Positions 47,215-56,791 of a stretch of 64,000 nucleotides of DNA are shown in pieces. The DNA lies in the NCBI RefSeq assembly GCF_002355515.1, contig NZ_AP014809.1, forward strand, positions 2,318,501-2,382,500. Direction: 5' to 3'. Source of the DNA: Methylorubrum populi. GTDB taxonomy: Bacteria; Pseudomonadota; Alphaproteobacteria; Rhizobiales; Beijerinckiaceae. How positions within the stretch are numbered: position 1 is the stretch's first letter; the number at the start of each line of letters is the position of its first letter. Position numbers and translations under genes: made by a program. The notes beneath the pieces are model-generated. The model saw only the letters and a list, made by a program, of their open reading frames with translations, had not been told where the DNA came from and searched no databases.

Positions 47215-47412
47215 CGCGAGCTCCGATTGCCAACGGGCAAGACATGATGCTGGCAAAGGCACCGGTTCGGCAACGGGCCGAGACCGCGCCCCAGCGACTT
47301 GCGACATCCGCTTCGCGCCGCCATCGATCCAACGGCGTCGGCAGCGGTCCGCGTTGTCGCCCGAATCGCGGGCTGTTAGAGGAACGCTCCGACAGGCCTC
47401 CCGCAGCGATCC

Positions 47413-48138
47413 GTGTTCAACCGCTTCCTTCCTCCCGAGACGCGCTATGCGCGGCGCATGGCCCGCATCGCGAAGTTCGAGCGGCCGATCGACGGCTCCG
47501 TCTCCCGGGCCAAGGCCTGGGCGAACATGCTGCTCGTCGATCACGGAATCTTCCGCCTCGCCTATCTCAACCGGCACCGGATCGGCACCGGGCTGGTCTG
47601 GCGCTCGGCCCAGCCGACGCCGCACCAGCTCGCATGGTTCAAGCGCCAGGGCGTGCGCACGATCGTGTCGCTGCGCGGCGGGCGCGAGCACGGGTCCTGG
47701 CCGCTGCAGCGCGAGGCCTGCGAGCGGCAGGGGCTGACGCTGGTCGAGTTCGTGCTGCGCTCCCGCGAGGCACCCTCCCGCGAGACCCTGCTCGCGGCCC
47801 GCGACTTCTTCGCCGGCCTCGAATACCCGGCGGTGATGCATTGCAAATCGGGGGCGGACCGGGCCGGACTCGCCGCCACCCTGTTCCTGATCCTGCACGA
47901 GGGCCGGCCGGTGCGGGAGGCCCTGCGCCAGCTCTCGCCGCGCTACGGCCATTTCCGCTTCGCCAAGACCGGCATCCTGGATGCGTTCTTCGCCACCTAT
48001 CTGCGCGAGGGCGAGGCGCGCGGGCAGAGCTTCCTCGACTGGGTCGAGCACAGCTACGATCCGCAGGCGGTGACGCAAAGCTTCCGCGCCGGTTTCTGGT
48101 CCGACATCGTCGTCGACCGCCTGTTGCGGCGCGAATAG
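47413..48138 (+). CDS. Dual-specificity/tyrosine phosphatase-like protein
   Basis: The 241-residue protein carries the cysteine-phosphatase P-loop MHCKSGADRAG (Cys144, Arg150; HCx5R). The segment GLVWRSAQPTPHQLAWFKRQ and TIVSLRGGREHGSW resembles the bacterial DSP/SIW14-like group, which acts on phosphoproteins, inositol phosphates or sugar phosphates. The start is a GTG at 47413. The WcbI-like gene begins 10 bp downstream, so the two form an operon, and the phosphatase may act on a glycan precursor or control protein for a surface polysaccharide. Confidence 0.85.
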   Translation: MFNRFLPPETRYARRMARIAKFERPIDGSVSRAKAWANMLLVDHGIFRLAYLNRHRIGTGLVWRSAQPTPHQLAWFKRQGVRTIVSLRGGREHGSWPLQREACERQGLTLVEFVLRSREAPSRETLLAARDFFAGLEYPAVMHCKSGADRAGLAATLFLILHEGRPVREALRQLSPRYGHFRFAKTGILDAFFATYLREGEARGQSFLDWVEHSYDPQAVTQSFRAGFWSDIVVDRLLRRE

Positions 48139-48148
48139 GCCGGCCGCC

Positions 48149-49147
48149 TTGGTCCTTCGGCTTCCGCGGCTGCTCAAGGCCGTCTCCCGATCGTGGGCCG
48201 GACGGCGCGGGTCGGAAGAGGTCGCCCCGAACGGTCCCCGGATCGCGGTGATCGGCAATTGCCAGGCGAAGGGCGTGGCGGAGGCCGTGCGCGTGCTCGC
48301 GCCGGGAGCCCGGGTGCGGCTGATACCGATGAGCACGCTGGGCCGGCGCGGCCAGGGTCTCGACGGCTTCGCGGCCACGCTCAAGGATTGCGACCACGTC
48401 TTCTCCCAGCCCTTCCCGGCGGGCTTCTTTCCCGAGGGCGGCTCCGAGGCCCTGCGCGAGCGGCTGCCGCGGATGCGGCTCTTCCCCTCGATCGTCTTCA
48501 CCGCGTTCCATCCCGACGCGGTCTATGTCGGCGACCTCACCTCGGTGGCGCGGGTGAAACTCGTGTCCTCGCCGCTCGGCACCTACCATTCGGCGATCAC
48601 CCTGTTCGGCTTCCTCCGGGACCTGCCGGGGGAGCGGATCCTCGGGCTGTTCCGCGAGGAGGTGTTTTCGCGGTTGGGCTATCTCGACGCCTGGGATCTC
48701 GCCGCGGCGGACCTGATCGCGTCGAGCCGGGCGATCGGCTTCGATCTTTCGGACGATCTGCTGCGCTGGTCGCGCGGCGGCCTGTTCATGCACAACATCA
48801 ACCACCCGCGCCTGAACGTGCTCGGCGACATCGCGGCGCGCCTGCTGCGGGAGGCCGGGCTCGCGCCGCGCCCGGTCGCGGTCGAGGCCTACGCGCCGGA
48901 CGCGCTCCTGGATGACGCGATCTGGCCGGTCTATCCGCCGGTGGCGGTGCTCTACGGCGTGGCGGGCTCGACGGTGTTCAAGCGGCGCCAGCGCCGGGGC
49001 GCTCCGCCCGAGACGCTCGGTCTCGACGCCTTCGTCGCGGAAAGTCTCGCGATCTACCGGGCACAGCCGCGCGAGACCCTGACCTGTCACCGGGTCGAGC
49101 ATTGGGCGGCTTCGCCCGAGATCCGGTCTCTCTTCGAAACCCCTTGA
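48149..49147 (+). CDS. WcbI family polysaccharide biosynthesis putative acetyltransferase
   Basis: The protein has 332 residues. The motif RIAVIGNCQAKGVAEAVRVL, followed by a predicted SGNH-like alpha/beta fold and the conserved LMHNINHPRLNVLGDIA-like run GLFMHNINHPRLNVLGDIAA, is the WcbI pattern. WcbI of Burkholderia pseudomallei binds CoA and is needed for capsule acetylation. The start is a TTG at 48149, 10 bp after the phosphatase stop. There is no other capsule gene next to it; the nearest glycan gene in the window is the CapD-like fragment at 1-354. Confidence 0.85.
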   Translation: MVLRLPRLLKAVSRSWAGRRGSEEVAPNGPRIAVIGNCQAKGVAEAVRVLAPGARVRLIPMSTLGRRGQGLDGFAATLKDCDHVFSQPFPAGFFPEGGSEALRERLPRMRLFPSIVFTAFHPDAVYVGDLTSVARVKLVSSPLGTYHSAITLFGFLRDLPGERILGLFREEVFSRLGYLDAWDLAAADLIASSRAIGFDLSDDLLRWSRGGLFMHNINHPRLNVLGDIAARLLREAGLAPRPVAVEAYAPDALLDDAIWPVYPPVAVLYGVAGSTVFKRRQRRGAPPETLGLDAFVAESLAIYRAQPRETLTCHRVEHWAASPEIRSLFETP

Positions 49148-49217
49148 GCGCGCCGAGCCCGGTCACGGGCTCCCACAGGGCAAGTCCTTTGGCGGGTCTC
49201 AGGGCAGAGCCCTGAAA

Positions 49218-50273
49218 CTACCCCTCGGCCTCGTCCTTTCCTCCGCGCTCGGCGAGGCGGGCGAGCGTCGTCATCTCGCGGAACCATGTCCGCACCGGCT
49301 TGGCCGGCGTGCCGCCCCAGCGCGAGCCCGGCGGCACGTCGCGGTTGACGTTGGAGGAGCCGGCGATCTGCGAGCCCATGCCGATGCGCAGGTGGCCGAC
49401 GACGCCGACCTGTCCGCCGAGCACCACGTAATCCTCCAGCGTGGTCGAGCCGGAGATGCCGACGCCGGAGACGATCACGCAGTGGCGGCCGATCACCACG
49501 TTGTGGGCGATCTGCACGAGGTTATCGATCTTGGTGCCCTCGCCGACCACCGTGTCGCGGGAAGCGCCCCGGTCGATCGTCGTGTTGGCACCGATCTCGA
49601 CATCGTCCTGGATGATGACCCGGCCGACCTGCGGCACCTTGATGTGGCCGCCCGCGCCCATGGCGAAGCCGAACCCGTCCTGACCGATCCGGGCGCCGGG
49701 ATGGACGATGACGCGGTTGCCGACGAGCGCGTGGGTCAAGGTCGCGCCGGCGCCGATGGAGCAGTCGCGGCCGATCCTCACATTGGGCCCGACCACGGCG
49801 TTGGGACCGAGCACCGTGCCCGAACCGATCTCGGCGCCGGGGCCGACGACGGCGCCGGGATCGATCCGTACCCCGTCCTCCAGCCGCGCCTGCGGATGGA
49901 CATGGGCGCCGGGGGAAATCCCGCTCGCGGCAAACAGCGAGCCCGGCCGCATCGCCTCCTCGTAGAGGCGGGCCAGCAGCCCGGCATAGGTGCGGTAGGG
50001 ATCGCGGGTTACGAGGGCGATCGTACCGGACGGAACCCGCGGGGCGAAGCGCGGCGAGACGAGGCAGGCCAGGGCCCGCGTCGCGGCCAGCGCCTCGCCG
50101 TAGCGGGCATTGTCCATGTAGGCGAGTTCGGTCGGTCCCGCGGTTTCGAGGGGGGCGGCTCCGGTCACCGGCAGCGCCGGGTCGACGGTCTCGGGCAGGG
50201 GCACGCCGCAGGCATCGGCGACGGCGCCGAGGGTCAAGCCGCCTCTCGGCGCGATGAAGACGGGATCTGACAT
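49218..50273 (-). CDS. lpxD: UDP-3-O-(3-hydroxyacyl)glucosamine N-acyltransferase
   Basis: LpxD adds the second acyl chain in lipid A synthesis. The protein has 351 residues. The N-terminal uridine-binding domain ([20 protein letters not shown]) is followed by left-handed beta-helix hexapeptide repeats from about residue 115 ([20 protein letters not shown]) and the catalytic His in [13 protein letters not shown]. The start was placed at 50273 because [16 protein letters not shown] matches the family start. A terminator separates it from bamA upstream. fabZ, lpxA and lpxB, which usually follow, are not here; a plus-strand gene ends 70 bp away. Confidence 0.96.
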   Translation of the reverse strand: MSDPVFIAPRGGLTLGAVADACGVPLPETVDPALPVTGAAPLETAGPTELAYMDNARYGEALAATRALACLVSPRFAPRVPSGTIALVTRDPYRTYAGLLARLYEEAMRPGSLFAASGISPGAHVHPQARLEDGVRIDPGAVVGPGAEIGSGTVLGPNAVVGPNVRIGRDCSIGAGATLTHALVGNRVIVHPGARIGQDGFGFAMGAGGHIKVPQVGRVIIQDDVEIGANTTIDRGASRDTVVGEGTKIDNLVQIAHNVVIGRHCVIVSGVGISGSTTLEDYVVLGGQVGVVGHLRIGMGSQIAGSSNVNRDVPPGSRWGGTPAKPVRTWFREMTTLARLAERGGKDEAEG

Positions 50274-50376
50274 GAGCTTCGAAAGGCGCCGGCAGGGGAG
50301 GGGTCCGAGTGCCGCTATAGCGCTCTTCGCCGGAGGGAGCACCCGCCCGGGGCGGAACGGATGACTCGTCAGGAAT

Positions 50377-50417
50377 CAAAAGAGCCGTGCCCGACCGGTT
50401 ACGGTCGGGCACGGCTC
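50377..50417 (-). terminator. Rho-independent terminator of bamA
   Basis: A perfect 15-bp stem (50382-50396 with 50403-50417) with a 6-nt loop is followed on the minus strand by TTTT. It lies 23 bp after the bamA stop and about 100 bp before lpxD, so lpxD needs its own promoter. Confidence 0.9.
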
Positions 50418-50439
50418 CTTCAAGCAGGTGTATCGCGGA

Positions 50440-53004
50440 TCAGAAGCGCGAGCCGCCGGAGAAGCGGAACGCCTGGGTCTGGTCCTTGCCGACCTTGCCC
50501 AGCGCCGTCTGGACACCCTCGTCCTTGGACAGTGCGTAGGCGTAGTCGAAGCGGATCGGGCCGAGCGGCGAGTTCCACAGGATCGAGGCACCGACCGAGG
50601 AGCGGATCGTCGGCTTGTCGCGGACGTTCACGCATTCGGGCTCGACCGTGATCGCGCCGGCACCGAAGTTCCGGTAGTTACAGCCCGATCCCGGCGCGAA
50701 GCCGTTGATGAAGCCGTCGCCGTTCACGTCGAAGTTGCGGCGGCCGTCATAGCCGAACAGCGTACCGGCATCGGCGAAGACCGCGCCCTTCAGGCCGAGA
50801 TCCCTCGGCAGACCCCAGATCGGGAACTGAACCTCGACCGTGGCGCCGAAGTAGGTCGTGCCGCCGATGGCGTTGGAGCGGGCGTCGGCGATACCGACGT
50901 CGCGCGGGCCGAGGCCGTTCGGAGCGAAGCCGCGGACCAGCGACGGGCCGAGGAAGAACTGGTCGGTGATGCGCAGCGGCTGGTTGTCGAGCGCCGAGAT
51001 GTGCCCGCCCTGGACGCGCACGAAGCCGACCACGTCCTCCCACAGTTCCTTGTAGTAGCGGGCGTCGCCCGTCACGCGGAAGAACTTGGAGTCGCCGCCG
51101 ATACCGGCGATGTCGGGCTTCAACTCGCCGTAGAAGCCGTTCGAGGGCCGCTGCAGGTTGTCGAGGGTCGAGTAGGCCAGGGTGACGCCCGCGAGCGAGG
51201 TCAGGACGTTGCCCTGCTGGCCCTTGAGCGCGATCGAGGCCTCGCCGTCATAGGCGCAGTTCGGATAGGCCGGAAGGCCACCCACATCGCGCCCAGTCGC
51301 CGGATCGATCGTTCCGGCCGGGTTGAGGACGGTGTAACCGGGAATGGCCACCGAGCAGTCGTTGTACGGACGCTTGATGGTGTTCGGCACCCGCAGCTCG
51401 GTGTTGTAGATCGAGTAGCGGAAGGTGACGCCGAACTCCTCGGTGATCGGCAGGCCGAGACGGAGCTGGCCGCCGTAGACGGTCGTCTCGTAGCGCGAGT
51501 ACCGGGTCAGGTCGGAGTACTTGTAGAAGGCGTCGAAGCCGGCGGCGAGGCGGTAGCCGAGGAAGTACGGCTCGGTGAACGAGAAGTCGATGCCGCGGGC
51601 GTACTGGCCGCCCTGCACCGCCAGCCGCACGTACTGGCCGCGGCCGAGGAAGTTCGACTCGGAGACCGAGACCTCGCCGATGATGCCGTCCTGGGTGGAG
51701 TAGCCGCCCGCCACCGAGAACGAACCCGTGGGTTGATCCTCGACGTCGATGTTGACGATCACCCGGTCCGGCGACGAGCCCGGCTCGTTGGAGAAGCGCA
51801 CCTTCTTGAAGAAGCCGAGGCCGTTCAGGCGGCGCTCGGCGCGGTCGACGAGCACGCGGTTGTAGGCATCGCCCTCGGTCAGGTCGAGCTCGCGGCGGAT
51901 GACGTAGTCGCGGGTGCGAGTGTTGCCGCGGATGTTGATGCGCTCGACGTAGACGCGCGGACCGTCCTCGACGACGAAGCCGAGAGCCACCTGATGGGTG
52001 GCGCGGTCGCGCTGGCCGGTCGGGCGTACCTGGGCGAAGGGATAGCCCTGGCGGTTGACCTCGTTGGTCACGCCGACCAGCGTCTTCTCCACGTCCTCGG
52101 CGTTGTAGACGTCGCCGACCTGGGCGCGGATCTGCCCGTCGAGCGCCTCGCGGTCGATGCCGGGGATGCGCGGGTCAACGGCCACGGCGCCGACGGTGTA
52201 CTGCTCGCCTTCCTCGACGGTGACGGTGATGACCCAGCCCGTCTCCTCGCCGGCCTCGACGTAGCGGGCATCGGCGTTGACGACGCGGAAATCGGCGTAG
52301 CCGTTCTTGAGGTAGTAGCGGCGGACGATGTCGAGGTCGGCGGAGATGCGGTCGGGATCGTAGACGTCGGAGGTCTTGATGAACGAGAGGAAGTTCATCT
52401 CAGAGGACGACATCAGACCCCTGAGGGTCGATTCCGAATAGGCGTTGTTGCCGACGAAGTTGATGGCGCGGATACCGGTCTTGTCGCCTTCGTCGATGGT
52501 GAAGACGACGTCGGAGCGACCGGTGGGCAGGTCGACGAGGCGGTAGCTGACCTTGGCGGTGCCGCGGCCCGAGCGCTTGTAGACGTCGCGGATGCGCTCG
52601 ACGTCGGCGGCGACCACCGCCGGGCTCAGGGCGCCGCGGTCCTTGGTCTCGACCACGCTCTCGAGAGTGGCCTTCTCGATCTTCTTGTTGCCCTCGAAGA
52701 AGACGCGGCCGACCACGTTGTTCTCACGCACCCGCACCACGGTGGTGCCGCCGCGGCCGGAGACCTGCACGTCGGAGAAGAGACCGGTGGCGAGAAGATT
52801 GCGCCGCGCTTCCTCGGGCGAACCGGAGGCGGTGCCGGTGACGTAGGAGCGGATCGTGTCGGAATCGACACGGCGATTGCCTTCGACGACGATCTGCTGC
52901 GCCTGTGCGGCCGCGCCGCCGAGGATCACGCTGGCGGCGGTGGCGACCAGAACGATGGCACGCTCCGCCGACTTTCGCCGGCGCTTTCCCGTCATCGACA
53001 TCAT
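50440..53004 (-). CDS. bamA: Outer membrane protein assembly factor BamA
   Basis: BamA is the essential barrel of the BAM complex that inserts outer-membrane proteins. The protein has 854 residues. A signal peptide (IVLVATAASVILGGAAAQAQ) precedes five POTRA domains (residues about 36-430; QIVVEGNRRVDSDTIRSYV starts the first), followed by a 16-stranded barrel with the VRGF lock motif (SLVRGFAPNGLG) and a terminal Phe (SGGSRF). An extracellular loop near residues 756-790 contains FDVNGDGFING, a dockerin/EF-hand-like calcium-loop pattern, and two Cys. BamE is encoded at 11.9 kb. The gene is followed by a strong terminator. Confidence 0.98.
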   Translation of the reverse strand: MMSMTGKRRRKSAERAIVLVATAASVILGGAAAQAQQIVVEGNRRVDSDTIRSYVTGTASGSPEEARRNLLATGLFSDVQVSGRGGTTVVRVRENNVVGRVFFEGNKKIEKATLESVVETKDRGALSPAVVAADVERIRDVYKRSGRGTAKVSYRLVDLPTGRSDVVFTIDEGDKTGIRAINFVGNNAYSESTLRGLMSSSEMNFLSFIKTSDVYDPDRISADLDIVRRYYLKNGYADFRVVNADARYVEAGEETGWVITVTVEEGEQYTVGAVAVDPRIPGIDREALDGQIRAQVGDVYNAEDVEKTLVGVTNEVNRQGYPFAQVRPTGQRDRATHQVALGFVVEDGPRVYVERINIRGNTRTRDYVIRRELDLTEGDAYNRVLVDRAERRLNGLGFFKKVRFSNEPGSSPDRVIVNIDVEDQPTGSFSVAGGYSTQDGIIGEVSVSESNFLGRGQYVRLAVQGGQYARGIDFSFTEPYFLGYRLAAGFDAFYKYSDLTRYSRYETTVYGGQLRLGLPITEEFGVTFRYSIYNTELRVPNTIKRPYNDCSVAIPGYTVLNPAGTIDPATGRDVGGLPAYPNCAYDGEASIALKGQQGNVLTSLAGVTLAYSTLDNLQRPSNGFYGELKPDIAGIGGDSKFFRVTGDARYYKELWEDVVGFVRVQGGHISALDNQPLRITDQFFLGPSLVRGFAPNGLGPRDVGIADARSNAIGGTTYFGATVEVQFPIWGLPRDLGLKGAVFADAGTLFGYDGRRNFDVNGDGFINGFAPGSGCNYRNFGAGAITVEPECVNVRDKPTIRSSVGASILWNSPLGPIRFDYAYALSKDEGVQTALGKVGKDQTQAFRFSGGSRF

Positions 53005-53354
53005 GTAATCGCCCGTCTCTTTTTATCTCAGCACGGGTTCGCACCCGCAGGCGGCCGCCCTTAAGGCTCACCGCCCTCTGGTCCCAGCCACGCTTGTATC
53101 GGGATTCCCCCACGAAGCAAACGCGAGGGCCGTCCGACATACCGGGATTTTGGGGGGTCGTGGCCTTCGCGCCACTTAACGGCGAAGCGCCTCGACAACT
53201 GATCTGAGATTAGCGTGAATAGGGCGTAAATGAGGTCGAGGACACGACTTTCCCATTCGTGTTCGGACCACGGTAAGCCGGTCTTCACCGTAAATGCGAA
53301 CGGCCCGGCGCGGGCGCCGGGCCGTCGATTCGGGGCGGCGAGGGTGCCTGCCCG
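53005..53354. other. Intergenic region between rseP and bamA with hairpin
   Basis: These 350 bp hold a 10-bp GC stem (53300-53309 with 53316-53325) about 30-55 bp after the rseP stop, which is terminator-like on the minus strand without a U-run. The rest is the bamA promoter region; the bamA leader is purine-rich (AAAAAGAGAC). In most relatives rseP and bamA are close; this gap is larger than usual. Confidence 0.5.
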
Positions 53355-54515
53355 TCAGGTGCCGCGCTGGCTCAGCGAGGCGCCCAGATTGAGGATGTCG
53401 TTCCAGGCCGCGAACAGCATCAGCATCAGCACGAAGGCGAGCCCGATGCGAAAGCCGATCTCCTGGGCCCGCTCGCTCAGCGGGCGGCCGCGCACCGCCT
53501 CAAAGGCGTAGAACATCAGGTGACCGCCATCGAGGAGGGGGATCGGGAACAGGTTGAGGAGCCCGATCGAGACCGACAGCAGCGCGACCAGACCGATCAG
53601 CCCACCCACGCCGCCGACGCGCGCGACCTCGCCGGAGACCCGGGCGATGCCGATCGGGCCGGAGAGCTGGTCGGCGGATTCACGGCCGGTGACGAGCTTG
53701 CCGATGTAATCGAAGGTGCGCTCCACCACGAAGGCCGTCTCGTGGACGCCGAGCTTCAGCGACTCGAACGGGCCGTAATGCACCAGCTTGGCCGCGTCGG
53801 CCTTCGGGCCGTTGATGCCGAGCCGGCCGAAGCGGTGGCGGCCGAAGGGCGTGCGCTCCTCGATCATGTCGGGCACGGCGGTCAGAGTCTGGACTTGGCC
53901 GCCGCGATCGACGGCGACCGCCAGCGAAGAGCCGGCGGCGGCCGAGACGACGCGCTGCATCTCGTTGAAGGTCTTGACCGGCTCGCCGTTGATCGTGCGG
54001 ATCACGTCGCCGGGCTGGAAGCCCGCCCGCGCGGCGGCGCTGTTCGGCTGCACCGCCTCGACGCGGGCCGGCGTCTCGTAGCGGCCGCTGAAATAGATCG
54101 CGCCGGCGAAGACGGCGATCGCCAGGATGAAGTTGGCGATGGGGCCGGCGGCGACGATGGCCGCGCGCTTGGCGACCGGCTGGGTCGGGAAGCTGACCGC
54201 CCGCTCGTGCGGGCTCATGCGGGCGACGGCCTCCGGATCGGGCACGCTGGCGCCGTTGGCATCGCCCACGAATTTCACGTAGCCGCCGAGGGGGATCGCC
54301 GAGAGTTTCCACCGGGTTCCCCGCCGGTCGGTGAAGCCGACGACCTCCGGGCCGAAGCCGATGGAGAAGGCGGTCACGCCAACTCCGCACCAGCGCCCGA
54401 CCAGGAAGTGGCCCATCTCGTGCACGAACACGACGATCGTCAGCACGATCAGGAACGGGATCACCGCGCCGAAGAAGCCGGCGGCGTTGCCGACCATGCC
54501 GCTCAAGAATTCCAT
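53355..54515 (-). CDS. rseP: RIP metalloprotease RseP (site-2 protease)
   Basis: RseP cuts anti-sigma factors and signal-peptide remnants inside the inner membrane. The protein has 386 residues. The zinc motif HEMGH lies in VVFVHEMGHFLVGRW in the first membrane helix; the second metal ligand motif is NLFPIPLLDGGH near the C-terminus. One PDZ domain is visible (VQPNSAAARAGFQPGDVIRT, then INGEPV). The start was set at the ATG at 54515 because AAGG is 9 bp upstream; two ATGs just upstream (54521, 54524) are too close to it. It precedes bamA in transcription order and follows dxr. Confidence 0.95.
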   Translation of the reverse strand: MEFLSGMVGNAAGFFGAVIPFLIVLTIVVFVHEMGHFLVGRWCGVGVTAFSIGFGPEVVGFTDRRGTRWKLSAIPLGGYVKFVGDANGASVPDPEAVARMSPHERAVSFPTQPVAKRAAIVAAGPIANFILAIAVFAGAIYFSGRYETPARVEAVQPNSAAARAGFQPGDVIRTINGEPVKTFNEMQRVVSAAAGSSLAVAVDRGGQVQTLTAVPDMIEERTPFGRHRFGRLGINGPKADAAKLVHYGPFESLKLGVHETAFVVERTFDYIGKLVTGRESADQLSGPIGIARVSGEVARVGGVGGLIGLVALLSVSIGLLNLFPIPLLDGGHLMFYAFEAVRGRPLSERAQEIGFRIGLAFVLMLMLFAAWNDILNLGASLSQRGT

Positions 54516-54730
54516 GGCCATCATCCTTCAGGCCGCGATACGCGTAGGAGATCCGTGCACGTTCGGCGCGAATCCGGTCTTGACCGCCCGCCCTGGCAGA
54601 GCGGGCCCACGGCCGGCAAGTCGCGGATCGTCGCACGCCTCACGTTCGAGCGCGAGATCTAATCGGGGGCGCACCCGCCGGAGCCGGGGCGTTCGTCCCC
54701 GACAACACTTCGTAGAGGTTAATCGCCGCC

Positions 54731-55909
54731 TCAGCCCACGGCGCGGGCGGCGGGGACCGCCTCCAGGCTCCAGGCGCGCACCCGCCCGTCGATGGCCAGG
54801 GCCTCTTCGACGTCCTGCGGGGCCTGGCGGAACTCGGCGGCGAAATGCTCGACCGCCCGCTCGACCAGTTCGGCGAGGCCGTAGAACGGGATCGCGCCGC
54901 GGATGAAGGCGGCCACCGCGATCTCGTTGGCGGCGTTCATCACGGTCGGCGCCGCGCCGCCCTCGGCCAGCGCCGCGCGGGCGACGCGCAGGCAGGGAAA
55001 GCGCGCCTCGTCCGCCGGTTCGAAGGTGAGGCTGCCGGTCGCGGCGAGATCGAGCGGACGCCCGCGGGCGATCTCCAGGCGGTCGCCCAGCCCGAGGCAG
55101 TGGGCGATCGGCACGCGCATGTCGGGCATGGCGAGCCCGGCGGTCACCGCGCCGTCGCGCCACGCGATCAGGCCGTGGACAATCGATTGCGGGTGGACGA
55201 TCACGTCGAGGCGGCCGGCCTCGATGGCGAAGAGGTGGTGGGCCTCGATCAGTTCCAGCCCCTTGTTCATCAGCGAGGCGGAATCGATGTTGATCTTCAT
55301 GCCCATCGACCAAGTCGGGTGGGCGGCAGCCTCAGCCGGGGTCGCGGCGGCGATGCGCTCGCGAGTCCAGGTGCGGAACGGGCCGCCGGAGGCGGTCAGC
55401 GTCATTTTGGCTATATCGGACACGCGCCCGTCGCCCATGGCCTGGGCCAGGGCGTTGTGCTCGGAATCCACCGGCAGGATGCGGGCGCCGTAGCGTCCGG
55501 CGTCGCGCATGAAGGCGTCGCCCGCGCAGACGAGGCTCTCCTTGTTGGCCAGCGCGATGGTGCGTCCGAGCCGGAGCGCCGCGTGCGTGGGCTTGAGGCC
55601 CGCCGCGCCGCTCACCGCGGCGACGACGATGTCGGCCTCGCGGGCGACCGCCTCCAGCACCGCGGTCTCGCCGGCGCCGTTCGGGATACCGGAGCCCGCC
55701 AGCGCCTCGGCGAGCGCCGGTCCGGCGCTGTCATCGGCGAGCGCAGCGAAATCCGGCCGCAGTTCCAGGGCGAGCTTGGCCAGGGCCGCGGCGTCCCGGC
55801 CGCCGACCAGAGCCCCGATGCGGAAGCGGCCCGCATGCTGGGACAGGAGGTCCGTGGTCGAGCGGCCGATCGAGCCGGTGGCGCCGAGGACGGTGACGGT
55901 GAGGCTCAC
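54731..55909 (-). CDS. dxr: 1-deoxy-D-xylulose 5-phosphate reductoisomerase
   Basis: Dxr makes methylerythritol phosphate, the first committed step of the MEP isoprenoid pathway. The protein has 392 residues. NADPH-binding VTVLGATGSIGRSTTDLLSQ is at the N-terminus; substrate/metal motifs include LANKESLVCAG, ILPVDSEHNALAQ, LTASGGPF and MGMKINIDSASLMNKGLELI. Fosmidomycin is the known inhibitor of the family. It follows cdsA by 15 bp and precedes rseP by 215 bp. Confidence 0.97.
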   Translation of the reverse strand: MSLTVTVLGATGSIGRSTTDLLSQHAGRFRIGALVGGRDAAALAKLALELRPDFAALADDSAGPALAEALAGSGIPNGAGETAVLEAVAREADIVVAAVSGAAGLKPTHAALRLGRTIALANKESLVCAGDAFMRDAGRYGARILPVDSEHNALAQAMGDGRVSDIAKMTLTASGGPFRTWTRERIAAATPAEAAAHPTWSMGMKINIDSASLMNKGLELIEAHHLFAIEAGRLDVIVHPQSIVHGLIAWRDGAVTAGLAMPDMRVPIAHCLGLGDRLEIARGRPLDLAATGSLTFEPADEARFPCLRVARAALAEGGAAPTVMNAANEIAVAAFIRGAIPFYGLAELVERAVEHFAAEFRQAPQDVEEALAIDGRVRAWSLEAVPAARAVG

Positions 55910-55924
55910 GGGATCAAGTTCCGT

Positions 55925-56791
55925 TCAGGCATTCAGGAGCCGCAGGGCGGCGAGGCACAGGCCGGCGAGGAGCGCGACGGCGAAGAAGCCGTCGAGCCGG
56001 TCCATGACGCCGCCATGGCCGGGGATCGAGCGGCCGGAATCCTTGACGCCGTAGCGGCGCTTGAGCGCGGATTCAACGAGGTCGCCACCCATCGACAGGA
56101 TCGAGGCGAGGCCGCTGAGCGCCGCGACCAAGGCCGGCGAGAGGCCGGGCAGGGCGTCCCAGCCCTGCGCGCGGGCGACGAGCAGGGTCGCCGTTCCGCC
56201 GATCACGCCGGCGGCAAGCCCGCCGAGCGCGCCGGACCACGTCTTCTTCGGGCTCACCCGCGGCATCAGCTTCGGCCCGCCGATCAGGCGACCGGTGAAG
56301 TAGGCGACGCTGTCGGTGGACCAGACCACCGCGAACATCCAGGCCGGCCCGACGATGCCGATGGCCGGATCGATCCGCAGCAGCGTCGGCACCAGGGCGA
56401 CCACCGCGCCGCCGAGAAGGCCCCAGATCGGCTTGCGCCGGCCCGGACCGTGGCCGAGGGCGAGCAGTCCGAGGCTTCCGGCGAGGAGGACGAGGAGCGG
56501 CACCCAGAGCGGTGCGCCGACGAGCACGGCCGCGAGCACGCCGAACAAGGTCGCGCCGGTGAGGCCGAGCAGCGGCAGCAGCGGCTCGGAACGGGTCATG
56601 GCGAGCCACTCGGCCGCGCCGACGATCCCGGCGATCAGCCAGACCGCGGCGAAGGCCCAGCCGCCGATCACCAGGCTGCCCAGCACCGCCGCGCCGAGCA
56701 CGACCGCCGAGGCCACGCGCAGGCCGAACTCTCGGTTGGCGAAGGGCGCCCGCTGGGCCGGCGCCGGGGGAGCCGCCTCGTCCCGCGCCAT
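55925..56791 (-). CDS. cdsA: Phosphatidate cytidylyltransferase
   Basis: CdsA makes CDP-diacylglycerol for all phospholipids. The 288-residue protein is an integral membrane enzyme with about eight hydrophobic helices. The C-terminal CdsA signature is present: SALKRRYGVKDSGRSIPGHG followed by GVMDRLDGFF. The start ATG shares one base with the uppS stop (TGATG). The N-terminal 20 residues are Pro/Ala-rich and cytosolic. Confidence 0.95.
   Translation of the reverse strand: MARDEAAPPAPAQRAPFANREFGLRVASAVVLGAAVLGSLVIGGWAFAAVWLIAGIVGAAEWLAMTRSEPLLPLLGLTGATLFGVLAAVLVGAPLWVPLLVLLAGSLGLLALGHGPGRRKPIWGLLGGAVVALVPTLLRIDPAIGIVGPAWMFAVVWSTDSVAYFTGRLIGGPKLMPRVSPKKTWSGALGGLAAGVIGGTATLLVARAQGWDALPGLSPALVAALSGLASILSMGGDLVESALKRRYGVKDSGRSIPGHGGVMDRLDGFFAVALLAGLCLAALRLLNA

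Noticed and set aside
50428..53064. An 878-codon open frame on the plus strand opposite bamA
   Set aside because: Pure Val/Ala/Asp/Gly/Arg shadow sequence with no domain or ribosome-binding site; bamA on the other strand is certain.
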